Shown here: positions 22,831-33,815 of the stretch, piece by piece
Layout: every line of letters begins with the position of its first letter
How positions within the stretch are numbered: position 1 is the stretch's first letter
Source: Sabethes cyaneus
Taxonomy: Eukaryota > Arthropoda > Insecta > Diptera > Culicidae
Direction: 5' to 3'
NCBI RefSeq assembly: GCF_943734655.1
Contig: NC_071355.1
Location: 196,539,939 to 196,603,938, forward strand
Length of the DNA stretch: 64,000 bases
Notes under the pieces: model-generated
Seen by the model: the letters and a program-made list of their open reading frames with translations, nothing else
Databases searched by the model: none
Told to the model about the DNA's origin: nothing
Made by a program: the position numbers and the translations under genes

Positions 22831-25800
22831 ATTTTCTATCGCTAGAGGGCAACGATCTGCGACAAAACACGCTGGCACTGACAGCGCTTCCTCAGAGGTT
22901 TTCGGCTGGTTTCCTCGAAATTACGAGAAGCTGTCGTCGAAGCAGTTCATGTAATCAAATTCACCGTTCATCGGAAAAGCTCGTTGATTTCCAAATTTTC
23001 TCAATAAAAATCAAATTTTTAAAGATTTTGAAGTTTAAGTTTTGTAAAACTCCATTTGGTGCTTGAAGATAGTTATGCAAGTTTTACACGCTGATAAACA
23101 GCACCTTTCTCGTTTGAAAAGTACTCTTGTTTAACTGAAAGCTATAAAATTTTAACGACTATGAGAAAATATCTCAAATTGACTTTCTGCTATTATTTCG
23201 AGATGAACATTTTTTAAATTACAAGATAATCGGGTATTTATTTCAAAAATAAAGCTAGAAATGTATTTGTTTTGAATGAATAAATTTCATATTTATTACA
23301 TCTTTTGTCTTTCAAGAGATAGAGCAATATTTTTGATTACTAGTCTGCACTAAACCCGAAGCAATGGCACAAGTAGGCAGTCTCCGGTTTAAACCCTGCT
23401 AGTCAATAAAATATCACTAGCAACAAAGTGTCTATAGGTACCAATATGATAGAGTTGCACCAACTGCAAACGATGCCTGTAAATGTGTTACCGAGCAGAG
23501 CCGTCTTTCAGCAATTCAATATTTACGATGCGTTATTTTACAGCACACGCAGAGGGTGTAATTTCAATTGGCACTATGTTCGCGAAACTTATCCTCCACC
23601 CATCTAAATCATATGTGAATGAATATAGATAGTATGTATGCAAAAGTGGGCACAGGCTGAAAATGAAAACCGGAGGGACGAAGAGAAACAATAAACATAT
23701 TGCCGTCGACAAATCAATTTCCTCGTACCGAGGAGAGATGTAGCTCCACTCTAAGCTCTAGCCCACATTTTGAATTGTTGGTAATTTGCTCCGTAGGATG
23801 CTGTTCCTCGCAAGTGGCCTAACAAGTCTGTAAGTTGTGCAATATACAAACGAAGTGATGATTTGGTTCAATACACCTACGCGATTTCGTTACTAAATAG
23901 TAATTGATTATTGGCAAGAAAGCTATAGCATACGATTCGATTTTGAAACAGTTTACGACTGGTTTGTGATAGTGATCTAGAACAAAAGTAACGGAATTTA
24001 GTTTCCATGAGTTTTTCGTAAATGTTAAGTATAGTTGTGCACAAGCCTTTACCCGCTTTGTTGCTGCTAGTGATGCAAATGTCAATCAAAATAAGCAAAA
24101 AAATTACACCACTTTGTTAATGAAATGGTATATGAAAAGGCCAAATTAATTCATTTTAATTTAACAAACACCGCAATGCAAACTTTTCCCATGCATTGGC
24201 CGGACGGGAAGAAACCGAGCGAAACAGTCAGTGCCGCGATAAGGACGAACGGTTTTCTCAGCTGGATCGATGCGATGGAACGCTCTGCTGGAAGCGGCCG
24301 CAGTAAATATGGAACCCCTACCGGTACAGGTTGACTTCGGTAAGGGCTTCACGGGAATCCTTTCCGCAGGAAGAGGTTACACGAGAATGATTGTACGAAT
24401 CGGCGGCGGCAGCATACATACGCCAGACAGAGATGTAGACATAAATGTTGGCGAAACATAAATCCATGCATACCGACCGGCCGCAAGTATGAAGCAGTCA
24501 GTGCCTGGAATATTTATTATCAACTACTTAAGAAAACGGCAGATAACTCTCATTTTATTTATTCACGTGACTTTTTAATGGTTAAATGGTTTTTCGTATC
24601 ACTCATTCGCCAGTTACCGGGGTTTAATTCCTTAAACTGACTGCGCGCCGGTGTCGAGTTGAAATCTGAAATATTCAGAGATGCCAGTTTTGGCGCAGGA
24701 TTTCTCCACCTATGGAGCATTTTATTTTCTGTTGCAATAAAACAACAATGCTGTGTGGTTTGTTTTGCGAAGCTTGGCAGCTCTGTCGTTGATTTATGTC
24801 CTCCGAAGGGTTTCGATCTGCTGTCGTGGATGCGTGATTTGCCTTTTCCGTCACCACTCTGCACTGCACCGCACCGCAACCCAACTACGGCAGTCGTTTT
24901 GGTAAAGCTTCGTTAGCATTTTTATCGGTTCGTGAAACAACTCAACTTTTGCGTGATGAGTTATTCTTAGGTAGTGCTTTAATTTCGGCATTAATTACCA
25001 TAGTACTTTGTTGAATGCTTTTGCGGGCTACTAGCTAGCTACATATGTTCGTCGGAAAGCAATATATCAGAATTAAAAAAAATTACGGATAAAATCATCC
25101 TAGAATGGGCACACTTAAAGACACGTTTATGCAAAACAGCTCCAGCAGCTAGTTGCACTCTCTTATGGTCGTCTTTTGGTACGATCATTCGGTGATTTCC
25201 ATTTATTCATGAGCATTAGCCGTATTAGAATTTCTTCATGTTGTTCAACAGATTAAGTACCGATTGTTGATTTATTAGCGACACGAGGCAAAACGAGATG
25301 AGGTTCCTCACTGTAAGGACCACGGCGTTGCTCTGAACTTAGGTGTCGTAAAATGTAATGTAGCATCAAATCGATGGCGATTGACTAAACCTTAAAAGTT
25401 TTAATTGCTCAACCAAAGATTTGTTCTTTAGCATTGGCATCTAATTGTGTGTATCATTTTTCAGATGACTACATTTGTACATAATTTTGTGCCACTTGGC
25501 TCTTTGCGACAGAAACTATCTATGCATCTACATCTTCAGACTAACAAGTTACTTCCGTTGGTCCCATCCTGTTGTCCAGTCGGCCACCATGATCCTGTCC
25601 GGCGGCCGTGCAAAGTATGCACTTCTTTGAAGTCAAGGTCCTATCCGTGAGGCAAAAATACCGGGAACTTCGGGGAGGCAACAATTCATTTATTCTAAAA
25701 CCTGCCGCTTTACTTTAGCTGTCTTCATCCATTCCATTCCATTCCACTCCACTCCAGTCCACGCCACGCCACCTGTGGAACATGTTACGAGATTTGTTAC

Positions 25801-26879
25801 TGTTTCACTTCAGAGCTAAACATGCCTGTTTCTTCTTTCGATTTCGTCATTTTTCGTCTGTCTGACAAACCGAGAGAAACCCAGACAGCCAGACAATGCA
25901 GCAGCAGTGGGACACACAAATAGCAACCGTAAGGACAACCGGCGACGTCGAGGATGAGTGGTGGTACGGAATGTCTAAATTTAGGTTTGTTTACTTGGGA
26001 TCGGTCTTCCTGTGGTGTTTGAGTAATTTTCGGCCTGGGTGCGCACTAACAAACCTGCTGCAGCTACTCTAGACAAACGGTAATTGAACGTAAGGGACGA
26101 CGATGACTAAGGTGATTCCTCCGGAGTTCTTTACAATATCGCTTCTGTTAGGAAGGTTCCAACCGCATGCGCAGGCAACAATCCCAGAGCTTGTTTTACT
26201 GGCAGACTCGGTGAGTTTTAATAATTGATTTCAGATTTCTAGCAATGGAACTGAGGGCCGAACGGCAGTGGATTGTGGGATGCCCGGTAATGATATCCCA
26301 AATTGATTGATTGGCTGCTGGAAGGGAACTAGATGAGCTGTTCTTCCCTTTTGAAAGGTAGTAATTTGAAGCGAGCGAGAGATTTCAGTGGCAAACAGGA
26401 AGTGACGAACCCGATGTTTTCGATGTCGCCTCCTAATTGTTTGTTAGGAAAGTTTAATTACGTGACTGAGGTGAAGAGTTTGTTTAATTGCTGTACCAAT
26501 AATGTTGAGAGAAACAAAAAAGCGTCCTTTGGTGATCTCACGAACGCATCTGTTTGTGTTTGTGATTATATTTGGAATTATTTAGTCAAATGAATAAAAC
26601 TGAGAAGAACGACAAAACCAATCAAGAAATAAACATCTTTATACCAGAACGGTACAAATACAATCAAACTGATGACCTCGTTGTATCTCGCCAATAACTT
26701 TCCGTTTGCCCCCGGGCAGTACCATTGCGAATAAATACATATTTTCACTTTCGAACGGTTCTTCTTCGATTTGTTTTTCTCCGGGTCCGGGACCGTTCGC
26801 GAAGCCGAATTATCATTCAAATTTATTCCTCAAGGTCAAGATAAAAATATTTCCAGATAAAGTAACAAATAAATTCAAT
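22831..26879. other. Intergenic, no recognisable gene
   Basis: Long AT-rich interval with GC-richer patches at 24130-24520, 24620-24900 and 25540-26200. Frames there are short and lack domains. A CCATT/CCACT microsatellite lies at 25726-25772. I saw no transposable-element coding sequence and no terminal inverted repeat. Confidence 0.4.
25726..25772 (+). repeat. Degenerate CCATT/CCACT pentamer tract
   Basis: Units of CATTC/CCATT change step by step into CCACT, CCAGT and CCACG, so a 5-bp microsatellite is decaying along its length. Confidence 0.8.
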
Positions 26880-28410
26880 TTACTCCGCGGGCAGATTTTA
26901 AGGCTGCCACTTCGGCAACTTCGGCGAGCCGAGAGTGTTTCCCAAAGGAAGAAAACAAACCCCGGGACGACAGCTCGGCAGCTCAGCAATCTGACACGGA
27001 GACGACAGAGAGTGACGCACCGCGGTGTGCGAGCAGCAAAAAGTGATTCTCTTCGGCGAACTCCTTCCTGCTGCTGGCTGCCGCCGCCACTCAGCGCGAA
27101 ACAGGAAGGATTTGACATCGACATTGACACGCCAGCCGCCGCTGCTGCCGCCGCCGCCGTCGCCACCGCCGCCGCCGACTGGCTGTATTCGGTCAACCGG
27201 CAGTTCAACCAAAAACCTTTCCGCCCCATGTCTTCGGTGCGGGCAAAAAGGGGCAACCTTCAACAAAACCTATAAACGATATCCGACAAAGTGCAGTGCA
27301 AAAACAATCACAACCCATGGCCGGGAGCGCACTCCCAGAACGCAGTCGATTACGACGTTCAAAAGAACAAATCAAAAGGAAATGTGTAATGTTTCGTGCG
27401 AAAATTATATTTATACCGAAAAACAAACGCAGCAGAACAAAAGGCTCGCAACAAAGACGACGGACCTTCGAACAGCACAAGCAAAAGCAAAAGGGGCGAT
27501 AAAGGCACAAGGATGCTCCGGTCTACGGACGTTGGGTCGGTCAGCCAGCAGTAGTCGTGATTTTTCCTGGTGCATCTCTCGTGTTTCACCGTCGTCCTCA
27601 TCATCTGTCCTGGAAGGGGGAAGGCTCCGTTGAGTTCATTGAGGTTGCACGGTTCGTTCTAAGCCAACAAACAAACAAAAAAGATCTACTTTTTTAGATC
27701 AAACTACCGATGCAGTCGGGGATTTTTTATTTTCAAGTATTGTAATGTTTATTGAAAATATTTTCGATTTTAAGATCAATGAACTACTGATAAGTTTTCA
27801 TTTAAACTGACACCTTGTGACAACCTTCGGTAAGATGAGCTAACCAATAAATTTCGTGCTAAATAGTTCTGAAGTTCGGTTTTGTCATACTCTTCTATCC
27901 TCAAATATATTTGGAAATGACCAATTCAACTCATCGATACAACACTATCAAAAAACTTCACACTGCGCACTTTCCAGTCCGCCCCCGGGCCGCGCTGGAT
28001 CAGCTTGCATCGGAAACATATCGGAACGGCAAAATAATAATCCAAATCCCAAACCATTGATGATACTTCATACCACACATTTGTTCACAAGATATGCTTT
28101 TCCACGGCCCTACCTACGTACCATACCGTACAGTCCTGCGCAGTTCGGCTGCCTGTCAGGTCCGACACCGTTCGTTGCTCGGTTGGCACGTTGTCGTTTT
28201 CAATGCACTGACTGTCGGCGGCTCGGCAGAGGTGGTCAAGTTTTTGCCCCCTTTTGCGACGATATGGTCTGTGCGCTGCTGGTCTCGAGGATTACAGAGT
28301 TACAATGAGTACGGTAAAGGAACGGAGAAGGAATGAGCAAAAAAAATTGTACCACAATCCTGTCTCTCTCGGCTCTGCTCGGTCCTGCATGGCCACAAAA
28401 CAACAGGTAA
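26880..28410 (+). promoter_or_regulatory. GC-rich low-repeat island, candidate untranslated first exon
   Basis: The 26880-27640 part is CpG-rich, with a GCC/CCG run at about 27130-27180, in contrast to the AT-rich surroundings. Further down, CAACAG followed by GTAAGA at about 28408 is a good splice-donor match. No long conserved frame was recognised; the Ala/Pro-rich readings follow from the GCC run. A host promoter or 5' UTR is one explanation, unproven. RNA evidence would decide it. Confidence 0.2.
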
Positions 28411-28742
28411 GAACGAAAGGAACAGAAATTCCAACAACATTCTTTCGATTGATTCAAAATGGCTAAACCTTTTGCGGATCTCGGTTTCGTTACGCGACGA
28501 CAGGCGATCATCCTTGGTGGCAATGAGCAGTTTTGCTGTGTGCCGAAAGGAAACGCGCAAACAATATGCCAGCAGGAATCGGATCTGCGAAGACAAAGAT
28601 CTAATCGCTAGGATTCGTTCGAGTTCGGAGAAGTGGTCGCCTGGAAATAAAAACCGACTACTGCACGCCTGGACACTTTTGAGTAGCATCCTCAATTGTC
28701 GGTACAGAATTTTCAACCTAAAATTTTATAGAAAATCGCAAG

Positions 28743-29069
28743 CAGGGATGGTTCGATCACTTCAACTCAATTTTGAACTAGTTCTAATCTACAATTCTTC
28801 TAAACAAAGTTTTGCTGCATCTTTTGTAGTTACGGTGCTACAACGCTAGTAACTCATCAGTGACTAAATGAACGTTCATTTAGTCACTAATAGGATACTA
28901 GCATTGTAGCGCTATAACTACAAAAGATACAGCAAAACTTTATTCAGTAAAATTATAGATAATAACCTGCACTACAAATGTCCCATACATAACTTTGTCA
29001 TATTTGGCCCCGTTAAGACGGTACTGTCAAATGAATCAAAATTCAGTCAAAGTGATCGAACCATCCATG
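28743..29069. mobile_element. Fold-back hAT-type MITE with 8-bp TSD
   Basis: The element begins CAGGGATGGTTCGATCACTT and ends with the inverted form AAGTGATCGAACCATCCATG. An exact 8-bp duplication ATCGCAAG flanks it at 28735-28742 and 29070-29077. The 8-bp TSD and CAGGG-type end fit hAT elements. The two arms can pair almost along their whole left half, with a loop-free palindrome centre at ATGAACGTTCAT (about 28868-28879). It has no coding capacity. Confidence 0.9.
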
Positions 29070-29524
29070 ATCGCAAGTCATATTTATCAATTAGAGACTA
29101 GAGCCTTTTAACTTCCGCCTTAAGATTTTCGGACGAGTATTATCCTTTCTGATATACATTCTTGCTAAATGATGATGCCCATAAATAGATGAACGAATAA
29201 GTGAGCCGAGCTTCCAAAAATTATCACTACGTGATGACTTCAAACTCAAATTGAATAAGTAAGCAAAAGTTAACTCTTTAAAAGAAATAAAACGAAGTAT
29301 ACTGACCATACTTAGTCAAATTGTGATTAAATTGAGAGAAAAGTAAATGAAAACTTCGAAAAAATGACAGTAGTAGGCGAAATAAAGTGCCCGCACTCAA
29401 GACACAAAATAATTTTTGTTTATTTCTTTATTTTTTTTTGTTTATTTATTCATTTCTCATTGCAGGACACAAATAACTTCCTACTGATTTTCAAAGCTTG
29501 TGCACAATCTGAGTAATAGCCTAA

Positions 29525-30740
29525 CTAACGTATGCATTAAAAATTGGACTTTTTTCGGATGGTGATAAAAAAAACTAAGACAGCTAATTGAATTTGATGA
29601 ATTGCCCATGGAAGGTAATTATATAAACTTATTTGCAAAAAAAAATCTACGCCCTAGCCAACGGCCTTCCGGCAGTTAACCGGAACATTCACCATGGCGA
29701 ACGAAAACATGCATGTAGGCATGGATTTGAGTTCTTGCTTCATTTTATTTATCAATTCCTCCTCTGCTTTCGCGCCAAAATTGTTGGAGTAGATCTTACG
29801 CTTCAGGTTTGCCCAGAAATTCTCGCAGGGACGCAGTTGGGCGGCTTCGCCGACTTCGACATTCTGCCGCTTCATCTCCTCCAACGATCGCTTCGAGTAG
29901 TATGCCGACGCCAGATCCGGCCAGAACACTGCGTCTTCGCCCTATGGTATTTCTAGGTGAACGATGCAACTTCCGGCCGGCACTTCGTACTAAAAAATTT
30001 CCCGTTCACGGCCAGTCAGGAGCGAAAGAAGAGCGGCTTTGACATCCCCTTCTCGCTGATTGTTGGTCACAGCAGCACCTTCTTGGGGAACTTGGTGTGT
30101 GAAACGAACTTCACCCCGGAGCGCATTTCTTTCGTGGAGGAAGTAAAATACGAAGTGCCCTGCCAGTCGTTGCCATTCAGGGGGGAAAATTCTCTTGACC
30201 ATCTCATTCAGTCGCTGCCCGTGCGTCATTGGCTGCAGCTCCGAGACCAGTGGACGGGAGTGCCGCTTCCTGACATGTATGTCCATGTTCGACAGGTACT
30301 TCTTCACTGTTTGGCCGGTTGCCACCGACCTCCCGACTGAGCGCACGCAGCGATGTAAACGCTTTTTCCACGATCTTTTGGTGCTTCTTGTCGTTCAGGG
30401 TCGTCGGTTGTCCAGAACCAGGCTTTCTTTCGATGCTCTGATTGTTGTCTAATAGTGCCAAGATATTGTAGATGCCAGAACGAGCGTATCCGGCGTCCAC
30501 AAAGTGTCGTACGATGTCCGTTTTCGATGTAACGGGGCTCAGTTATTTGAACGCGCACACTTCTAAACTGAGTAGTTTCACTGTTTACGCCATCACGGTT
30601 AGAGTTCGACTGATAGAACTGTAGTATTTTTTTGCAATTAAGCTAAAATTTGCATGGGAAATTTATCAAACATAATTAGCTGTCTTAGTTTTTTTTATTA
30701 CCCTCCGAAAAAAGTCCATTTTTTTAAATACATACGTTAG
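29525..30740 (-). mobile_element. ITmD37E-type Tc1/mariner element with long TIRs
   Basis: Left end CTAACGTATGCATT (29525) and right end, inverted, CTAACGTATGTATT (30740) start terminal inverted repeats. These share TGGACTTTTTTCGGA and AACTAAGACAGCTAATT and run 70-130 bases with few differences. A TA lies at 29526-29527 and 30738-30739, the expected target duplication. The transposase is on the minus strand. The length of about 1.2 kb is close to that of known mosquito ITmD37E elements. Confidence 0.9.
29654..30558 (-). pseudogene. ITmD37E-type transposase, frameshifted and internally deleted
   Basis: Transposase normally cuts at the terminal repeats and reinserts the element at TA. Pieces in order on the minus strand are VDAGYARSGIYNIL (helix-turn-helix region), KPGSGQPTTLNDKKHQKIVE, VKKYLSNMDIHVRKR, SRPLVSELQPMT, RLNEMVKRIFPPEW, VKFVSHTKFPKKVLL, and a long C-terminal piece with FWPDLASAYYSK and LRPCENFWANLKRK. 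The segment with the first catalytic Asp (expected after FPPEW) is deleted. Spacing from the second Asp (FWPD) to the Glu (RPCE) is 30 residues instead of 37. TGA, TGA and TAG stops interrupt the middle. The copy is inactive. Confidence 0.85.
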
Positions 30741-31121
30741 TGACGTCTCCTGTAAGGACCAGGGATGGAAGATCAGTGATTTTGATAAAATCTGTGAGTT
30801 ATCGCCACACGCACAGATCACGATCCGTACAGATCATGACAAACAGTGACTCTTTAGCGTTGATCACAAGATGTTGTTCTCTAAACAGTCTCAGCAGTCC
30901 ATCATAGTGTTACATTTTACCAAGCTGCGAGAAAAAAGGTCAAACATGTTGTTTGTATTGCGATTCATGCTATGCATGCAACCAATCGTCTGTATCTGTT
31001 ATATTTCTCAACGCAATCATGCAATGAACATGATCTGACATGAGGTTTATCATAATCTGTGCGGATCGCGACAAAGTGTTTGTCGCTTGTAAGTACCCGC
31101 ATAGAAATGCATAACGAATAT

Positions 31122-31325
31122 TATTGTAAAAACATTACGGTTACTATGAATTTTACTGTTTACAACACTTTATGTTGTAACTTCACTGTACCGTTCTTGG
31201 AAAAATTTTCATGTGATGTATTCATATTAATGTAAAAACTTTACGATTACAATGAATTTTGCTGTTTATAACACTTTATGCTGTAACTTCACTGTACCGT
31301 TCTTGGAAAATTTTTCATATAATTC
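31122..31325 (+). repeat. Tandem duplication of about 110 bases
   Basis: Two adjacent copies share TGTAAAAAC, AATTTT(A/G)CTGTTTA, AACACTTTATG(T/C)TGTAAC and CTTCACTGTACCGTTCTTGG, with about 10 per cent divergence. They form the sub-terminal region of the TA-flanked element; related inverted words lie at 32400-32640. Confidence 0.85.
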
Positions 31326-31533
31326 GGCAACAATGCAAATTGTTTCGAAGTAGGAAATAATCTCTATCTAAGGTCCAATCCTTGGCAGGTTGAGTAATTT
31401 GTAGACACAAATTGTGTTTCTTCCTCCGTCTACTGTAGAAACCATCGATCGAGAAGTTTAATCTAATTCGTTTTACTGACGCGACGACACCACTATGCAG
31501 GCGCTTGCGACTTACTTGTTCGTCTATCAACAT

Positions 31534-31927
31534 CAGGGGGGATCTATCGGTAAGGAATTGTGAAACTCACATGTGAAGGGGTAGGCAGGTGACCATAATT
31601 TTCAATGCCGCTCTTGCTACTTTTTTTCTTACCGATTTGCTGCTCTTACCTGTATATGTAACTTCCGAAAAGTTTATTAGTTTGTTTTATTTACGCTAAA
31701 AAGCAGATAAATCCATTATCGGGATCAAAACAATACAAACGACAATTGCGCTGCGTGTTTGGGTTTGAGTTTCTGTCAACTGCAGCAGACAAAAATAGAG
31801 TTGCGAGTCCCTTGGCTCGAAATCAATCACACGCCGTTTGGTCCATGACAGTACAAACGTCATGGACCAAACACCATCTGCGGTAACGCACACATGTATG
31901 GAATCTGACAGCAATAGATCCCCCCTG
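31534..31927. mobile_element. Innermost hAT-type MITE with exact 8-bp TSD
   Basis: The element begins CAGGGGGGATCTATCGG and ends GCAATAGATCCCCCCTG, an inverted terminus of 14-15 bases. It lies between two exact copies of ATCAACAT at 31526-31533 and 31928-31935. The size is 394 bases and it is non-coding. Terminus and 8-bp TSD fit the hAT superfamily. Since it sits inside the TA-flanked element, it is the youngest of the three. Confidence 0.9.
31836..31872. repeat. Perfect 14-bp hairpin inside the inner MITE
   Basis: GTTTGGTCCATGAC at 31836-31849 pairs exactly with GTCATGGACCAAAC at 31859-31872 around a 9-base loop. Confidence 0.9.
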
Positions 31928-33160
31928 ATCAACATATTGGCCGCGATTCTTAACGCGGTTGTTCGGGGAAAGGCTCCGTTCCTATGGAATAGACCAACCT
32001 CGTTGTTTCTACGTCTTGACATCGAATGAGGTGTCAGGCATATTATTAAGTTTTTATAACGGTAGATTTTACAATTGACAAAGTGAACGATAGAAGACAG
32101 TAATGAAACAAAGAGTCGATAGGATCTAACAGATTGAGATAAGGCGTGAATGGGAAAGAGCGGAATTTGTTTATGTAGTTGTACTGACCTCTAATACTTT
32201 CCTAATATGAGCGATGAATGCGGCTCGAAAATCATAATAGTTCGAAGCCTATCAAATTCATTGTCATCATATCTTTTCAAAAACATGAAATACCGTAATT
32301 AATCAGCCGGTTTTATTTTGTCCTACTAATCCGAAAGCCTACAATTTTTTTTCAGAACTCACCTTAAATTTCATTGTTCATTGTTGTAAAACAGCGTAAA
32401 ACTTATAGTGAATGTACCACAAATTTTACTGTTTTTGGTTTTTATTTATATGGGAAAAAGCCGAAAAATTTAGTGTTACATCACTTAATCACCCCCTTAT
32501 TCGCTGTAAAATTGGCGGTTTCCATTAAAATTTACTGTGAAAACACTGATATTCATGGTAACTTCAGTGTAACTTTTACAAAGATTTTCACTGTTTCAAT
32601 GTGGTTTTTCGAAGGTTTTCAATGTTTGTAACAGTGAAATTTAATGTTTTTTCGCTATACATTTTTATTCGGGTAGAGCTGTCAATGAATCTGAATCTGA
32701 TCGCTCCTATGATCTTGATCGCTTGAAGCGATTTTTTCCATCCCTGGTAAAGACTAAATGAAGCCAACAAACTAACAACGCGATAGTGAATAACTCGTTT
32801 TGGATGGTTGAACTGAGCCGATTTGCAGCACAATATTCAATAATAAACCAGCAGATCGTGCAGCGGCGTCGTGGTCCAATCGAAGACTGATATTGGTTCT
32901 AGTCAGCTTCATAACCGCATGGTGTGGAAGGTAGTATCATTCCACTCCTACAAGCTCTGTTGCTTCGTTGACTTCGCGACAATGACCGAGTGCTCCATAT
33001 TTGGCAATATGCTCAATTTTGGCCGTATGTTCCATGTTTCCATAGCGGGTCCTAAAACAATCTGAAGAAATTGGCTTCTTGCTCGGTTCAGTTACCTACG
33101 GAAATCCGTCCTTCAGACCAAATCCGCCCCGGATAGATTAAGTGTCTTCAACCCCAGCAG

Positions 33161-33815
33161 TACCGTGGTAATCGACGGGGATGAGTTCGAGGTAGTCGAC
33201 GAGTTCGTATACCTTGGCTCACTGGCAACAGATGACAACAATACCAGCCGTGAGATTAAAAGACGTATTATCAGCGGAAGTCGGGCCTACTACGGACTCC
33301 ACAAACACTTGCGGTCGAACAATTTGAGCCCCCGTACAAAGTGCACACTGTACAAAACGCTAATTAGACCGGTTGTCCTCTACGGGCACGAAACGTGGAC
33401 ACTGCTAGAAGAGGACCTACGAGCACTCGGAGTTTTCGAACGGCGTGTGCTAAGAACCATCTTTGGCGGAGTACAAGAGAACGGTGTATGGAGGCGAAGA
33501 ATGAACCACGAGCTCGTGCGTCTCTACGGCGAATCAAGTATTCAGAAAGTGGTTAAAGCTGGACGGATCCGTTGGGCAGGACATGTTGCTAGAATGCCGG
33601 ACAACTGTCCTGCAAAAATGGTTTTCGCATCAAATCCGGTAGGAACAAGACGAAGAAGGGCACAGCGAGCGAGGTGGCAAGACCAGGTGGAGCGAGATCT
33701 GGCGAGCACTGGGTGCCCGCGGAACTGGAGATCAGTTGCCATGGACCGAAACAGATGGAGAAATTATACTGCGCAGGCCTTGCCATAAGACGTTAGGCCA
33801 ATTAAGTAAGTAAGT
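33161..33815 (+). mobile_element. 5'-truncated RTE-type LINE with 11-bp TSD and AAGT tail
   Basis: Exact copies of AACCCCAGCAG lie at 33150-33160 and 33816-33826. The element starts within coding sequence and ends after a short 3' UTR with an AAGTAAGTAAGTA tail. Short tandem repeats instead of poly(A) at the 3' end are typical of RTE-clade LINEs. It is the least damaged copy of this family in the window. Confidence 0.9.
33165..33788 (+). CDS. RTE-type LINE ORF2 C-terminal region, open
   Basis: An uninterrupted frame of 207 residues, read from an ATG that is internal to the native protein. It lies downstream of the reverse transcriptase catalytic motifs. Recognisable blocks are VVDEFVYLGSLATDDNNTSR, SRAYYGLHKHLRSNNLS, LYKTLIRPVVLYGHETWTLL, FERRVLRTIFGGVQ, RRRMNHELVRLYGE, IRWAGHVARMPDN and RARWQDQVERDL. 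It serves as the reference for recognising the broken copies elsewhere in the window. No endonuclease or catalytic reverse transcriptase residues are present, so it cannot act alone. Confidence 0.85.
   Translation: MVIDGDEFEVVDEFVYLGSLATDDNNTSREIKRRIISGSRAYYGLHKHLRSNNLSPRTKCTLYKTLIRPVVLYGHETWTLLEEDLRALGVFERRVLRTIFGGVQENGVWRRRMNHELVRLYGESSIQKVVKAGRIRWAGHVARMPDNCPAKMVFASNPVGTRRRRAQRARWQDQVERDLASTGCPRNWRSVAMDRNRWRNYTAQALP

Larger units (their letters stand above)
31096..32673. mobile_element. TA-flanked inverted-repeat element nested in the hAT-like element
   Basis: The left end reads CCCGCATAGAAATGCATAAC after TA (31094-31095). The right end, inverted, reads CCCGAATAAAAATGTATAGC before TA (32674-32675). 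The inverted similarity continues inwards through GTAAAAACATTA-like and TTTACTGTTTACAAC-like sequence. The TA flanks suggest a Tc1/mariner-type origin. Its inside holds a 110-base tandem duplication (31122-31325) and another MITE (31534-31927). No transposase was seen. Confidence 0.7.
30760..32746. mobile_element. Outer hAT-like element of a three-level nest
   Basis: Ends are CAGGGATGGAAGATC on the left and TTTTTTCCATCCCTG on the right, giving an 11-bp inverted terminus (CAGGGATGGAA). The 8 bases outside are GTAAGGAC (30752-30759) and GTAAAGAC (32747-32754), a one-mismatch 8-bp TSD. Without the inner insertion the element is about 410 bases, a typical MITE size. It is non-coding. Its CAGGGATGG end is shared with the MITE at 28743. 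Confidence 0.75.

Noticed and set aside
23340..23410. tRNA-like words TGGCACAAGTAGG and GGTTTAAACCC resembling A- and B-boxes
   Set aside because: The two boxes are only about 16 bases apart, no cloverleaf can be drawn, and there is no SINE tail or TSD.
26706..27633. Ala/Pro-rich frames on both strands (up to 202 codons)
   Set aside because: Composition follows from the GCC/CCG run and GC-rich DNA; overlapping frames on both strands look equally good and none has a domain.
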